The notes beneath the pieces were generated by a model. That model had not been told where the DNA came from. It did no database searches and saw only the letters and a list, made by a program, of their open reading frames with translations. Shown piece by piece: positions 45,466-53,530 of a DNA stretch of 64,000 bases. Within the stretch, counting starts at the first letter, position 1, and each line of letters opens with the position of its first letter. The position numbers were made by a program, and so were the translations under genes. The DNA comes from Massilia sp. WG5. Lineage in GTDB: Bacteria > Pseudomonadota > Gammaproteobacteria > Burkholderiales > Burkholderiaceae_D. The stretch spans positions 3,038,001-3,102,000 of the forward strand of contig NZ_CP012640.2 in NCBI RefSeq assembly GCF_001412595.2. Reading direction: 5' to 3'.

Positions 45466-45566
45466 GAGCGCCTGACAAAGCCTTCAGAGCAAGGCGCAGC
45501 GCTGAAGACAGTACGCGCGTACGGCGAGGCGCTGCAACGCAGCTATGAAGGTTTTGTTAGGGGCTC
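45466..45566. repeat. Dispersed structured repeat, copy 3
   Basis: A 101-bp element: outer arm GAGCGCCTGACAAAGCCTTCA-type (45466 on) pairs with TGAAGGTTTTGTTAGGGGCTC (to 45566) with two G-U and one mismatch, inner arm GCAGCGC with GCGCTGC, apex GTACGCGCGTAC. Shared unpaired blocks GAAGACAGTACG, GGCGAG and GCAACGC match the other copies. It ends 8 bp before the TSUP start codon, so it forms most of that gene's leader. Confidence 0.8.
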
Positions 45567-45574
45567 AAACGCAT

Positions 45575-46312
45575 ATGGTTTTCGACGTAGATACCTTCGT
45601 ACCGCTGGCCTTCATCATCGCCTTTGCCTATACGGTGTTCGGCCTGACCGGCTTCGGCTCGTCGATCACCGCGATGCCGCTGCTGGTGCAGCTGATCCCG
45701 CTGCGCACGGCGGTGCCGCTGATGCTGGTGTTCGACCTGAGCGCGGGCCTGCTGCTGGGGCTGAAGAACCTGCGCCTGATCGAACGCCGTGAAGTGCTGC
45801 GCATCCTGCCCTTCATGCTGGCCGGGATGGGCATCGGCGTGTTCGCCCTGATGAAGGCGCCGGAACGCAGCCTGCTGGTCGTACTGGGCCTGTTCATCCT
45901 CGGTTTTGCGGGCTGGAGCCTGCTGCGGCGCGGTGTTCCGAAGCCGCTGGGCGCCGGCTGGGTCCTGCCTTTCGGCCTGGTCGGCGGCATGTTCACCGCC
46001 ATGTTCGGCACCGGCGGGCCGTTCTACACGATCTACCTGACCCGGCGCCTGGCCGACAAGCTGGCGCTGCGCGCCACCATCAGCGGCACGATCTTCTTCA
46101 GCGGCCTGGCGCGCCTGGCGCTGTTCTCGAGCGCCGGCCTGTACCACGACCACAAGCTGCTGGTGCTGGCCGCGATGCTGCTGCCATGCGCGCTGGGCGG
46201 CCTGTGGCTGGGCAGCCGGCTGCATGCGATCCTGCCGGCGGAACGCGTGGTGCAGGCCATCTGGGGTGTGCTGATCCTCGGCGGCATCAGCCTCATCCTG
46301 CGCAATATCTGA
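45575..46312 (+). CDS. Sulfite exporter TauE/SafE (TSUP) family protein
   Basis: A 245-residue inner-membrane protein with about eight hydrophobic helices. ATG 45575 (MVFDVDTFVPLAFIIAFAY) is chosen because the earlier in-frame ATG at 45545 falls inside the structured repeat. Two repeated halves carry GLTGFGSSITAMPLLV and GMFTAMFGTGGPFYTIYL, the TSUP G-FGG-type motifs. Members export sulfite, sulfonates or organosulfur anions; the substrate here is unknown. Its end overlaps the convergent membrane-protein gene by 20 bp. Expression may depend on the structured leader. Confidence 0.85.
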   Translation: MVFDVDTFVPLAFIIAFAYTVFGLTGFGSSITAMPLLVQLIPLRTAVPLMLVFDLSAGLLLGLKNLRLIERREVLRILPFMLAGMGIGVFALMKAPERSLLVVLGLFILGFAGWSLLRRGVPKPLGAGWVLPFGLVGGMFTAMFGTGGPFYTIYLTRRLADKLALRATISGTIFFSGLARLALFSSAGLYHDHKLLVLAAMLLPCALGGLWLGSRLHAILPAERVVQAIWGVLILGGISLILRNI

Positions 46313-47012
46313 CCGGGACGCTTGCAGCGGCAAGGCCGGCCCGGTACATCGCCGCAGCCGCCGCCAGGTACCAGGCCGCGTGCACGCCGACAATCAGGAC
46401 CAGGCTGTGCGGCGTCAGCACCACATCGCCGGCCAGGATGCCCGCCGCCGGCAGCAATCCTGCCGCGGCTCCCAGCACGGCGCACCAGCGCCAGCCCGGC
46501 AACACCGGGCGGTGAACGACGGCCGCGTACGCCCAGGCCAGCATGGCGGCGCATTGGCACAGCAGGCCCGCCTTGCTGAATTCCTGGATCACGATGCCGA
46601 CCGCGCGCATGATCAGTTGGACGAGCGCGGCCTCGGAGGGCGGCGCATGCAGGAATGCGGTGGCCATGGCCGGCAGGAAGAAACCGTCGAACAGCATCGC
46701 GACGCCGAGCAGCACGCAGCCGAGCCGGTACAGGCCGCCCGCGCCGCCCGAGAACGGACGCGGCAAGCCGAACGCGCTGTCGAATACCGCCAGGGCGCCC
46801 GCCATCAAGGCCAGGATGGCGGTCAGCGCCCCGTGGACCAGCCGGTCTTTCGCGCCGAGCCGGACCATCTCTGCGTGGATCTCCTGCGCTCCCGCCGCAC
46901 CACTTACCGTGGGATGATGGGACAACAGCACCAGGATCGAGACGACGGTGCACGCAAGCGCCAGGGCGGCGATGCGCAGGGTGCGCGCGGGGATGGATGG
47001 CGACGGATTCAT
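46293..47012 (-). CDS. Membrane protein of unknown function
   Basis: A 239-residue protein with about six predicted helices (for example LRIAALALACTVVSILVLL, LVHGALTAILALMAGALAVF, LGCVLLGVAMLFDGFFLP and LLPAAGILAGDVVLTP). His- and Asp-bearing turns (LSHHPTVSG, RLVHGAL, TPHSLVLIVGVHAAWYLA) are scattered along it, but I recognise no family. It is divergent from the TetR gene, 122 bp between the starts, and is therefore a good candidate target of that regulator. Its 3' end overlaps the TSUP gene by 20 bp. Confidence 0.7.
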   Translation of the reverse strand: MNPSPSIPARTLRIAALALACTVVSILVLLSHHPTVSGAAGAQEIHAEMVRLGAKDRLVHGALTAILALMAGALAVFDSAFGLPRPFSGGAGGLYRLGCVLLGVAMLFDGFFLPAMATAFLHAPPSEAALVQLIMRAVGIVIQEFSKAGLLCQCAAMLAWAYAAVVHRPVLPGWRWCAVLGAAAGLLPAAGILAGDVVLTPHSLVLIVGVHAAWYLAAAAAMYRAGLAAASVPVRYCAG

Positions 47013-47134
47013 GGCACTCCTTTACTTGATTATTGAAGTGACATTAATATCAGCCCGTGCGCGGCGGTTGGCGGCCTCCGGCGCCGCTTGTTCCGCTAGC
47101 GGACAAACCACCTCGATCGTCCACCAGGAGAGCC

Positions 47135-47692
47135 ATGAGCGAAGCGCCGGACCGAAGGCAGCAAAAGACCCGCGTGGCATTGCATGCGGCGTTTCGCGAC
47201 CTCCTGCTCGAGCATGGCTACGAGGGGCTCAGGATCGGCGACGTGACGGCAAGGGCGAATGTCGGACGCTCCACCTTCTACGAGCATTACCGCAGCATGG
47301 ACGACCTGCTGCGCGCCAGTCTCCAGCGGCCTTTCCTGGCCTTTGCACAGCTGGTGGACAGGCCCGCCACCCCGGAGACCATGGACGCCCTGGCCGCGCA
47401 GCTGCGCCACTTCCGCGAAAACCGGCAGGTGGGGCGCGTGCTGCTGACCTGGCCGACCAGGCCGGTGATGGCATCGTCCCTGGCCGGGCAGATCGCCGAC
47501 CGCCTGCGCGGCAGGTGCCTGCCGCAGGCCCTGCTTCCGGCGGACCTGATCGCGCGCCAGGTCGCCGAGATGCAGCTTGCGCTGCTGGACAGCTGGATCG
47601 CCGGCCGGCCCGCCGTCGAGCTGGACGCTGCGGTCGCCGCGCTGGACCGCGGCACCCGCGCCCTGGTCAAGGCACTGTCGGCTAGTGAATGA
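47135..47692 (+). CDS. TetR-family transcriptional regulator
   Basis: A 185-residue repressor. The N-terminal helix-turn-helix is typical ([45 protein letters not shown], in parts: [25 protein letters not shown]). ATG 47135 is selected because CAGGAGAG lies directly upstream. The ligand-binding domain is divergent. It is divergent from the membrane-protein gene at 46293-47012, the likely target. Its last 11 bp overlap the convergent ABC ATPase gene. Confidence 0.88.
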   Translation: MSEAPDRRQQKTRVALHAAFRDLLLEHGYEGLRIGDVTARANVGRSTFYEHYRSMDDLLRASLQRPFLAFAQLVDRPATPETMDALAAQLRHFRENRQVGRVLLTWPTRPVMASSLAGQIADRLRGRCLPQALLPADLIARQVAEMQLALLDSWIAGRPAVELDAAVAALDRGTRALVKALSASE

Positions 47693-48407
47693 TCCGCGCC
47701 AGGAACTCGCGCGCCCGCTCCGATTTCGGCGCCTCGAAGAACGCCTCCTTGGCGCTCTCCTCGACGATGCGGCCCTGGTCCATGAACAGGATGCGGTCGG
47801 CCACCCTGCGCGCGAAGCCCATCTCGTGGGTCACCACCATCATGGTCATGCCGTCCGCGGCCAGGCCGGTCATCACGTCCAGCACCTCCCCTACCATCTC
47901 CGGGTCGAGCGCCGAGGTCGGCTCGTCGAACAGCATCGCCACCGGATCCATGGCCAGCGCGCGCGCGATCGCCACCCGCTGCTGCTGGCCGCCCGACAGC
48001 TGGCTCGGGAACTTGTCCTGGTGCGCCAGCAGGCCGACCCGCTCCAGGTAGGTCAGGCCGTTCGCGGTCGCCTCGTCGCGCGAGCGTTTCAGGACCTTCA
48101 TCTGGGCCAGGTTCAGGTTGTCGCGCACCGACAGGTGGGGGAACAGCTCGAAGTTCTGGAACACCATGCCGATCCGGGCGCGCAGCGCCGGCAGGCGGGT
48201 GGCCGGATCGCCGACCGAGGTGCCGTCGACGTGGATGCTGCCCTGCTGGAAAGGTTCGAGGCCGTTGACGGTCTTGATGAGGGTCGACTTGCCGGAACCG
48301 GAGGGCCCGCAGACCACCACCACATCGCCGCGCGCCACCTGCGTACTGCATTCGCTGAGCACCTGGAAGCTGCCGTACCACTTGCTGACCTTGTCTATTT
48401 CAATCAT
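47682..48407 (-). CDS. Polar amino acid ABC transporter ATP-binding protein (GlnQ/GltL type), without its permease genes
   Basis: A 241-residue ABC ATPase with Walker [11 protein letters not shown]-loop [11 protein letters not shown], signature [15 protein letters not shown], Walker [14 protein letters not shown] and the H-loop THEMGFA, all intact. [11 protein letters not shown] and the [19 protein letters not shown] ending are typical of glutamate/glutamine/arginine importers. No binding-protein or permease gene adjoins it: the upstream neighbour is a divergent symporter and the downstream neighbour is convergent. It may serve permeases encoded elsewhere or be what remains of an operon. ATG 48407. 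Confidence 0.9.
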   Translation of the reverse strand: MIEIDKVSKWYGSFQVLSECSTQVARGDVVVVCGPSGSGKSTLIKTVNGLEPFQQGSIHVDGTSVGDPATRLPALRARIGMVFQNFELFPHLSVRDNLNLAQMKVLKRSRDEATANGLTYLERVGLLAHQDKFPSQLSGGQQQRVAIARALAMDPVAMLFDEPTSALDPEMVGEVLDVMTGLAADGMTMMVVTHEMGFARRVADRILFMDQGRIVEESAKEAFFEAPKSERAREFLARIIH

Positions 48408-48442
48408 GTGTCTGGTATGTGATTCGAGGCATTTGAGCGTGC

Positions 48443-48471
48443 TTGACAGCACCACCGGCCCCTAGGATACT
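48443..48471 (+). promoter_or_regulatory. Sigma70-like promoter for the DctA-type symporter
   Basis: TTGACA (48443-48448), a 17-bp spacer and GATACT (48466-48471) make a good -35/-10 pair on the plus strand. The resulting leader to the ATG at 48580 would be about 100 nt and contains a short direct repeat (TATCATCAGTATCA). Confidence 0.5.
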
Positions 48472-48579
48472 GCGGATCTTGTCAATATCATCAGTATCAA
48501 TCCGCACGTCGGGTAAAAGCCACCTTATTTTGCCTGATAATGTTGCCGGCCTTGCGCTGCCATCACCAGAGGAAGCCCT

Positions 48580-49851
48580 ATGAACAATCGAAACCGCCTG
48601 ACCACTTACATCATCGTGGGGCTGGTGCTCGGCATCGTCGCCGGCTATATCGCGCACACCTACCTGGCCAACGCCGCCGGCTTCGCCGACACGCTGTCGC
48701 TGGTGACCACGCTGTTCCTCCGCCTGATCAAGATGATCATCGCGCCGCTGGTGTTCTCGACCCTGGTGGTCGGCATCGCCAAGATGGGCGACGCCTCGGA
48801 AGTCGGCCGCATCGGCGTCAAGGCGCTGGGCTGGTTCATCATCGCCTCGATCCTGTCGCTGACCCTGGGCCTGGTCCTGGTCAACCTGTTCCGTCCGGGC
48901 GATGCAATGGCCGCCGCCGGCCACCTGCCGGCCGTGACGGAATCCTCGGGCATCGCCGTGACCGGCCTGACGCTCAAGGAATTCATCACCCACCTGGTGC
49001 CGACCTCGATCGCGGACGGCATGGCCAAGAACGAGATCCTGCAGATCGTGATCTTCTCGATCTTCTTCGGCACCGGCGCCGCCGCCGTCGGTGCGCGCGC
49101 CACCCCGCTGATCGACGCCATCGACGGCGCCGCCCACGTGATGCTGAAAGTGACCAGCTACGTCATGAACTTCGCCCCGGTGGCGGTGTTCGCGGCGGTC
49201 GCCAGCGTGATCGCCAAGAGCGGTGTCGGCGTGCTGTCGACCTACGGCGTGTTCATGGGCGAGTTCTACCTCGGCATCGCCCTGCTCTGGATCGTGCTGA
49301 TCGGGATCGGCATCCTGTTCGTCGGCCCGCGCATCCTGCAGCTGCTGCGCGAACTGCGCGAGCCGACCATCCTGGCCTTCACCTGCGCCTCGTCGGAAGC
49401 GGCGTTCCCGAAGACCCTGGAAGGCCTGGAGCGCTTCGGCGTGAAGAACCGCCTGGCCGCCTTCGTGCTGCCGATCGGCTACTCGTTCAATCTCGATGGT
49501 TCGATGATGTACTGCACCTTCGCGACCCTGTTCATCGCCCAGGCCTACGGCATCGACGTGCCGCTGTCGACCCAGCTGACCATGATGCTGGTGCTGATGC
49601 TGACCTCGAAAGGCATGGCCGGCGTGCCGCGCGCTTCGCTGGTGGTGATCGCCGCGACCCTGAACCAGTTCCATATCCCGGAAGCCGGCCTGCTGCTCCT
49701 GCTGGGCATCGACCACTTCCTGGACATGGCGCGCTCGGCCACCAACGTGATCGGCAACGGCATCGCCACCGCGGTGGTCGCGAAATGGGAAGGCGAACTG
49801 ACCGACCCGAAAGCGGCCGGCAAGGACATCGCGACCGCGCCGCTGCGCTGA
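48580..49851 (+). CDS. Dicarboxylate/amino acid:cation symporter (DctA/GltP family)
   Basis: A 423-residue DAACS-family symporter with eight helices and two re-entrant loops. It begins LTTYIIVGLVLGIVAGYI; the HP1 serine region is FTCASSEAAFPKTLE, the TM7 motif is NLDGSMMYC, and the TM8 region has DHFLDMARSATNVIGN, matching the aspartate-binding site (RxxxN). It imports C4-dicarboxylates or aspartate/glutamate with protons or sodium. Followed by a REP-embedded terminator and an exported asparaginase, it may take up the aspartate that enzyme releases. Confidence 0.93.
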   Translation: MNNRNRLTTYIIVGLVLGIVAGYIAHTYLANAAGFADTLSLVTTLFLRLIKMIIAPLVFSTLVVGIAKMGDASEVGRIGVKALGWFIIASILSLTLGLVLVNLFRPGDAMAAAGHLPAVTESSGIAVTGLTLKEFITHLVPTSIADGMAKNEILQIVIFSIFFGTGAAAVGARATPLIDAIDGAAHVMLKVTSYVMNFAPVAVFAAVASVIAKSGVGVLSTYGVFMGEFYLGIALLWIVLIGIGILFVGPRILQLLRELREPTILAFTCASSEAAFPKTLEGLERFGVKNRLAAFVLPIGYSFNLDGSMMYCTFATLFIAQAYGIDVPLSTQLTMMLVLMLTSKGMAGVPRASLVVIAATLNQFHIPEAGLLLLLGIDHFLDMARSATNVIGNGIATAVVAKWEGELTDPKAAGKDIATAPLR

Positions 49852-49865
49852 TATTTTTAGTACCC

Positions 49866-49927
49866 CGTCGTCCCCGTGAAAGCGAAAAAAGCGCCAGTGG
49901 CGCTTTTTTCGCTTTCGCGGGGGTGAC
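49866..49927. terminator. Terminator hairpin built into a REP element
   Basis: GAAAGCGAAAAAAGCGCC (49878-49895) and GGCGCTTTTTTCGCTTTC (49899-49916) form a perfect 18-bp stem with a 3-nt AGT loop and an internal T6 run. Outside it CGTCGTCCCC (49866-49875) matches the inverted CGGGGGTGACG (49917-49927), the arms of the local REP family. It lies between the symporter and asparaginase genes and could attenuate read-through. Confidence 0.8.
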
Positions 49928-49944
49928 GTATTTATGGAGATAGC

Positions 49945-51024
49945 ATGACCTACCTGAAACCCGTGCGCGCCCTGTTCGCGCTGTTCCTCTGCCTGTTCGT
50001 CCTGGCCGCACAAGCCCAGACCGCGCCGGCCCGACTGCCGAACGTCGTGATCCTGGCCACCGGCGGCACCATCGCCGGCACCGGCGCGACCAGCACCACC
50101 ACGGTCGGCTACACCGCCGCCACGGTCGGCGTCGACGCCCTGATCAAGGCCGTGCCGGAGCTGCAGAAGGTGGCCCACGTCAGCGGCGAGCAGGTGTTCC
50201 AGATCGCCAGCGAAAACATGGGCAACGAACAGTGGCTGGTGCTGGCCAAGCGCGTCAACGCCCTGCTGGCCCAGCCGAACGTGGACGGCATCGTGATCAC
50301 CCACGGCACCGACACGATCGAGGAAACCGCCTACTTCCTGGACCTGGTGGTCAAGAGCCGCAAGCCGGTGGTGGTGGTCGGTGCGATGCGTCCGTCGACC
50401 GCGATCTCGGCCGACGGCCCGATCAACCTGTACAACGCGGTGCTGACCGCCGGCAGCCAGGAAGCCGTCGGCAAGGGCGTGCTGGTGGTGATGAACGACC
50501 AGATCAACGCCGCACGCGAGGTCACCAAGACCAACACCGTCACCACCGACACCTTCAAGTCGCCGGAACTGGGCATGCTCGGCTACGTGGTCGGCAACCA
50601 GCCGCACTTCTACCGCGCCTCGACCCGTAAGCACACGCTCGACACCGAGTTCGACGTCAGCAAACTGAATGAACTGCCGGCCGTGGACATCGCCTACACC
50701 TACGCCAACGTCGGCCCGACCGCGGTCAACGCCTTGGTTGCCGCCGGCGCCAAAGGCCTGGTCCATGCCGGCGTCGGCGACGGCAGCCTGCCGGTCAAGG
50801 TGCGTCCCGCCCTCTCCGCCGCGCGCGAGAAGGGCGTGATCATCGTGCGTTCGAGCCGCGTCGGCCAGGGCATCGTGGCGCGCAACGGCGAAGCCAACGA
50901 CGACCAGCTCGACTTCGTGGTGTCGGACACGCTGAACCCGCAGAAGGCGCGCATCCTGCTGATGCTGGCGCTGACCAAAACCACGAACACCAAGGAGATC
51001 CAGCGGATGTTCTACACCTACTAA
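49945..51024 (+). CDS. ansB: Periplasmic L-asparaginase (type II)
   Basis: A 359-residue asparaginase with a signal peptide (MTYLKPVRALFALFLCLFVLAAQAQ), so periplasmic. The catalytic Thr motifs are present: ATGGTIAGTG (first Thr) and VITHGTDTIEETAYFL (second Thr with Asp). A Lys/Asp pair follows in PTAISADGP. It hydrolyses asparagine (and to a lesser degree glutamine) to aspartate and ammonia. Length is near E. coli AnsB (348). It is 93 bp downstream of the DctA-type symporter, giving a plausible asparagine-scavenging unit. Its last 20 codons have a degenerate copy at 51849-51908. The symbol is by similarity. Confidence 0.92.
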   Translation: MTYLKPVRALFALFLCLFVLAAQAQTAPARLPNVVILATGGTIAGTGATSTTTVGYTAATVGVDALIKAVPELQKVAHVSGEQVFQIASENMGNEQWLVLAKRVNALLAQPNVDGIVITHGTDTIEETAYFLDLVVKSRKPVVVVGAMRPSTAISADGPINLYNAVLTAGSQEAVGKGVLVVMNDQINAAREVTKTNTVTTDTFKSPELGMLGYVVGNQPHFYRASTRKHTLDTEFDVSKLNELPAVDIAYTYANVGPTAVNALVAAGAKGLVHAGVGDGSLPVKVRPALSAAREKGVIIVRSSRVGQGIVARNGEANDDQLDFVVSDTLNPQKARILLMLALTKTTNTKEIQRMFYTY

Positions 51025-51128
51025 ATGTCGATGGTTATGGAACGTTCTTGACACCATTGACAGGATCTGTGACCATACCTGCACCACTCCTCCCTTGCGG
51101 TGTCATTTAGTTGACTCTCGTTTGGGAC

Positions 51129-51158
51129 GAAAAAGCCGCTCTCTCGGGCGGCTTTTTC
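51129..51158 (+). terminator. Intrinsic terminator after asparaginase
   Basis: GAAAAAGCCGC (51129-51139) pairs perfectly with GCGGCTTTTTC (51148-51158), with the T5 run forming the tail of the plus-strand stem. It separates the asparaginase transcript from the NYN-domain gene, which starts 20 bp further on. Confidence 0.85.
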
Positions 51159-51178
51159 ACATCTGAAGAGCGCACGAC

Positions 51179-51841
51179 GTGACGTCGAATTCCAATACCC
51201 CAAGAAGCACCGCCGTCTATGTCGACGGCTACAACCTCTACTATGGCCGCTTGCGCGGTACGCCATTCAAATGGCTGGATCTCGTCAAGCTCTTCACAGC
51301 ACCGGCACTTGCCACGTTCGCCAGCCACGGCAGTGCATCGGTCGAGGCACAGTCTGCTTATCATCGGGCACTGCAGACGAAGTATGGCGACCGCTTCGAA
51401 ACGGTTTACGGCACTCATTCATTCGACAAAAGCGGTACGTTATTACCCGTTTATGTAGCGGATCAGCCATTTGACCGGACGAACCGAACGCGGGTTTGGA
51501 AGCTGGAAGAGAAGAAGACCGACGTGAATCTTGCATTGCGCATGTATCGCGATGCATGCAGGGGGCTTTACGATCGCATTATTCTGGTGTCGAACGATAG
51601 TGACGCCGAGCCCGCTCTCGAAGCATTGCGCGCCGACTTTCCACATATCATGCTGGGCGTTGTCATGCCGATTCGTCCAGTAATCTCTGGAGCCCCAGCA
51701 CATCGCCGACCTAGCGGTTCATTAGCCAAGCAGGCGGATTGGACGCTTACACATTTGAGTGATGAGGTGCTTGGCGCAGCACAGTTACCGGAGATTGTCC
51801 CTACCAAGAAGAAACCGATTCGCAAGCCGGGCCACTGGTAA
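51179..51841 (+). CDS. NYN-domain (PIN-like) putative RNase, horizontally acquired look
   Basis: A 220-residue protein starting at GTG 51179. The N-terminus AVYVDGYNLYYG is the NYN acidic motif I. EEKKTDVNLALRMYRDA (about 110-125) and ILVSNDSDAEPALEAL (about 139-154) supply the other conserved acidic residues of the metal-dependent nuclease fold, and VVMP follows. This resembles LabA/DUF88-like proteins. The C-terminus is Lys-rich (TKKKPIRKPGHW). Base composition is visibly lower in G+C than all neighbours (TTA, AAT and CAT codons in number), suggesting transfer. Single genes of this type occur as RNA-processing or defence components. No partner gene adjoins it. Confidence 0.8.
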   Translation: MTSNSNTPRSTAVYVDGYNLYYGRLRGTPFKWLDLVKLFTAPALATFASHGSASVEAQSAYHRALQTKYGDRFETVYGTHSFDKSGTLLPVYVADQPFDRTNRTRVWKLEEKKTDVNLALRMYRDACRGLYDRIILVSNDSDAEPALEALRADFPHIMLGVVMPIRPVISGAPAHRRPSGSLAKQADWTLTHLSDEVLGAAQLPEIVPTKKKPIRKPGHW

Positions 51842-51848
51842 AGTGCGC

Positions 51849-51908
51849 CTGGTGCTGACGAAGACGACCAGCACCAGGGCGACATAGAAGATGTTCTACA
51901 CCTGCTGA
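51849..51908 (+). pseudogene. Degenerate duplicate of the asparaginase 3' end
   Basis: Sixty bases after the NYN gene align codon by codon with the last 20 codons of the asparaginase gene (50965-51024): LVLTKTTSTRAT-stop-KMFYTC against LALTKTTNTKEIQRMFYTY, with 45 of 60 bases the same by my count and an internal TAG. The stretch ends at TGA. This looks like the displaced end of an asparaginase gene left behind when the terminator and NYN gene came between, or a relic of a tandem paralogue. Confidence 0.6.
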
Positions 51909-51909
51909 T

Positions 51910-52335
51910 TTATTTCGCAAACAGCTGCGCCGGATCCTCGAAGGCCTTGATCTCGATGGCGTTGCCCGACGGGTCGAGGAAGAACATGGTGGCCTGTTCC
52001 CCGACCTTGCCCTTGAAGCGCACCTGGGGCTCGATGATGAATTTCATGCCCAGCGTGCGCAGGCGTTCGGCCAGCGCTTCCCATTCCCGCATCGGCAGCA
52101 CGGCGCCGAAGTGCCGGACCGGCACCTGGTGCCCGTCCACCTCGCTGGTGCTGCGCGATGCGCATTCCTCCGGCGCCAGGTGGGCGACGATCTGGTGTCC
52201 GTAGAAATTGAAGTCGATCCATTCGGGGGAACTCCGTCCCTCGCTGCAGCCGAGGATCGTTCCATAGAACTTCCGCGTTTCTTCCAGTTCGCGGACCGGG
52301 AAGGCCAGGTGGAATGGGTGGAAAGCCGCTGTCAT
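51910..52335 (-). CDS. VOC-superfamily (glyoxalase-like) protein
   Basis: A 141-residue single-domain VOC protein. [25 protein letters not shown] is the first beta-alpha-beta unit, with the metal-ligand His at position 9. The second unit is VRHFGAVLP..., and the C-terminal [18 protein letters not shown] supplies the conserved Glu. Members are lyases, dioxygenases or antibiotic-resistance proteins; specificity is not predictable here. It is convergent with the NYN gene remnant, its stop falling 1 bp past the asparaginase-like remnant. Confidence 0.88.
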   Translation of the reverse strand: MTAAFHPFHLAFPVRELEETRKFYGTILGCSEGRSSPEWIDFNFYGHQIVAHLAPEECASRSTSEVDGHQVPVRHFGAVLPMREWEALAERLRTLGMKFIIEPQVRFKGKVGEQATMFFLDPSGNAIEIKAFEDPAQLFAK

Positions 52336-52346
52336 GAAAAACCCTT

Positions 52347-53402
52347 TCAGAACATTTTCATCAGGCCCAGCTGTACACCGCGCTGGGAAGTCTGCTTCGT
52401 CGACGGAACCAGGGCTCCATCATAATGGTTGAAGTCGACTTCCGCATACAGGTTGGTCAGTTTTGAAAAGTGGTAGGCGGCGCCCACCAGGCTCAGGTCG
52501 CGCCGGCCGCCGCCGGTGCGGCTGTCGTAGTCCGAGCGATAGAAGGCCGCGGTGACTTCGAGGGGCTTGTTGACCTGGTAGTTGACGCCGCCGAAGCGCG
52601 TCTCGACCTGGTAGGTGCCCGCGCTGGCGGTCTCCTGGCGTTCGCGCGACAGGCCTGCCTTGGCGGTGAAGGCGCTGACCTTGACGCCGCCGCCCACCAC
52701 GAAGGCATGGTTGTCGAAGCCGGTCGTGGTCTGCTTGTCGATGTAAGAGCCGGCGGCCAGCACCATCCCTTTGGCATAGCTGAAGGCCACGCCTTTCGCC
52801 GTGCCCTTGCTGCTGTCGCCCGCGACTTCGCCCGGCGCATATTCGGCGCGCAGGGTCAGGCCGTCGAAGGTGCCGGTGTACTGGATGTCGTTGTTGAAGC
52901 GCGTGCCCGAGTTCGACGAGGCGCTGAGTCCGGCCGTTTTCGCCGCTGCCGGCAGGCTGGTGCCGGCGCCCGAGGACAGCGGCACGATCGGGGTGTAGTG
53001 GTGGTCGAAGGGATCGAGGAATTTCTCGGTCCGGAAGCCAACCGTGTACTGGCGGCCCACGTCGACCGAGCCCCAGGCGCCACCCAGCCCGACCGCGGCG
53101 GTACGGTTGAACAGCACGTTGTTGGTGTTGTCCAGTTCTCCGGTATCGCTCTTGAAGCCAGTCTCGAGCTGGAAGTGGGCGTTCAGGCCATTGCCGAGCT
53201 GCTCCACGCCGCGAAAGCCGAGCCGGTTCGAATAGTAATTACCGGAGGACACGCTCATTTGGCCATGGCCTTCGGCGTCGACATTGGTCTGGTAACGCAC
53301 GCCGGCATCGATGGAGCCATAGACGGTCACGCTGGACTGGGCGAATGCGGCGGCCGGGAACAGGGCCGCGAGGGCCAGCATCAGGGTAGCTTGGGTTTTC
53401 AT
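52347..53402 (-). CDS. Outer-membrane porin (Gram-negative porin_4 / OmpC-like)
   Basis: A 351-residue trimeric beta-barrel porin. Signal peptide [21 protein letters not shown], then [17 protein letters not shown], the standard first strand of Burkholderiales porins, and [22 protein letters not shown]. It ends in a strand with terminal Phe ([10 protein letters not shown]), the outer-membrane targeting signature. Length matches the family (about 350-380). It lies downstream of the MFS-dehydrogenase-RraA genes on the same strand, 128 bp from the MFS gene, and is probably the outer-membrane entry route for that cluster's substrate. Confidence 0.93.
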   Translation of the reverse strand: MKTQATLMLALAALFPAAAFAQSSVTVYGSIDAGVRYQTNVDAEGHGQMSVSSGNYYSNRLGFRGVEQLGNGLNAHFQLETGFKSDTGELDNTNNVLFNRTAAVGLGGAWGSVDVGRQYTVGFRTEKFLDPFDHHYTPIVPLSSGAGTSLPAAAKTAGLSASSNSGTRFNNDIQYTGTFDGLTLRAEYAPGEVAGDSSKGTAKGVAFSYAKGMVLAAGSYIDKQTTTGFDNHAFVVGGGVKVSAFTAKAGLSRERQETASAGTYQVETRFGGVNYQVNKPLEVTAAFYRSDYDSRTGGGRRDLSLVGAAYHFSKLTNLYAEVDFNHYDGALVPSTKQTSQRGVQLGLMKMF

Positions 53403-53530
53403 TGTCTCGTTATTTGTGGATGTTGTGAGGACGGCCGGGACGTGACGGGTCCCCGGCCAAGACCCGGTGAAAATGAACAGGGAATGACTTGGCGGCGGCC
53501 TGTCACGGCCGCCGCGGGATGCTGCCGGGA

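Noticed and set aside
45545..45575. Upstream ATG as TSUP start giving ten extra residues
   Set aside because: It lies inside the dispersed repeat, whose sequence is conserved at places with no such gene; the next ATG starts directly at the hydrophobic N-terminus.
47135..48407. Considered TetR and the ABC ATPase as a regulator-target pair
   Set aside because: They are convergent and overlap at their ends; the divergent membrane-protein gene is the better TetR target.
48400..51087. Minus-strand open frame of about 895 codons opposite the symporter and asparaginase genes
   Set aside because: Covers two well-supported plus-strand genes and a terminator; no domain recognised.
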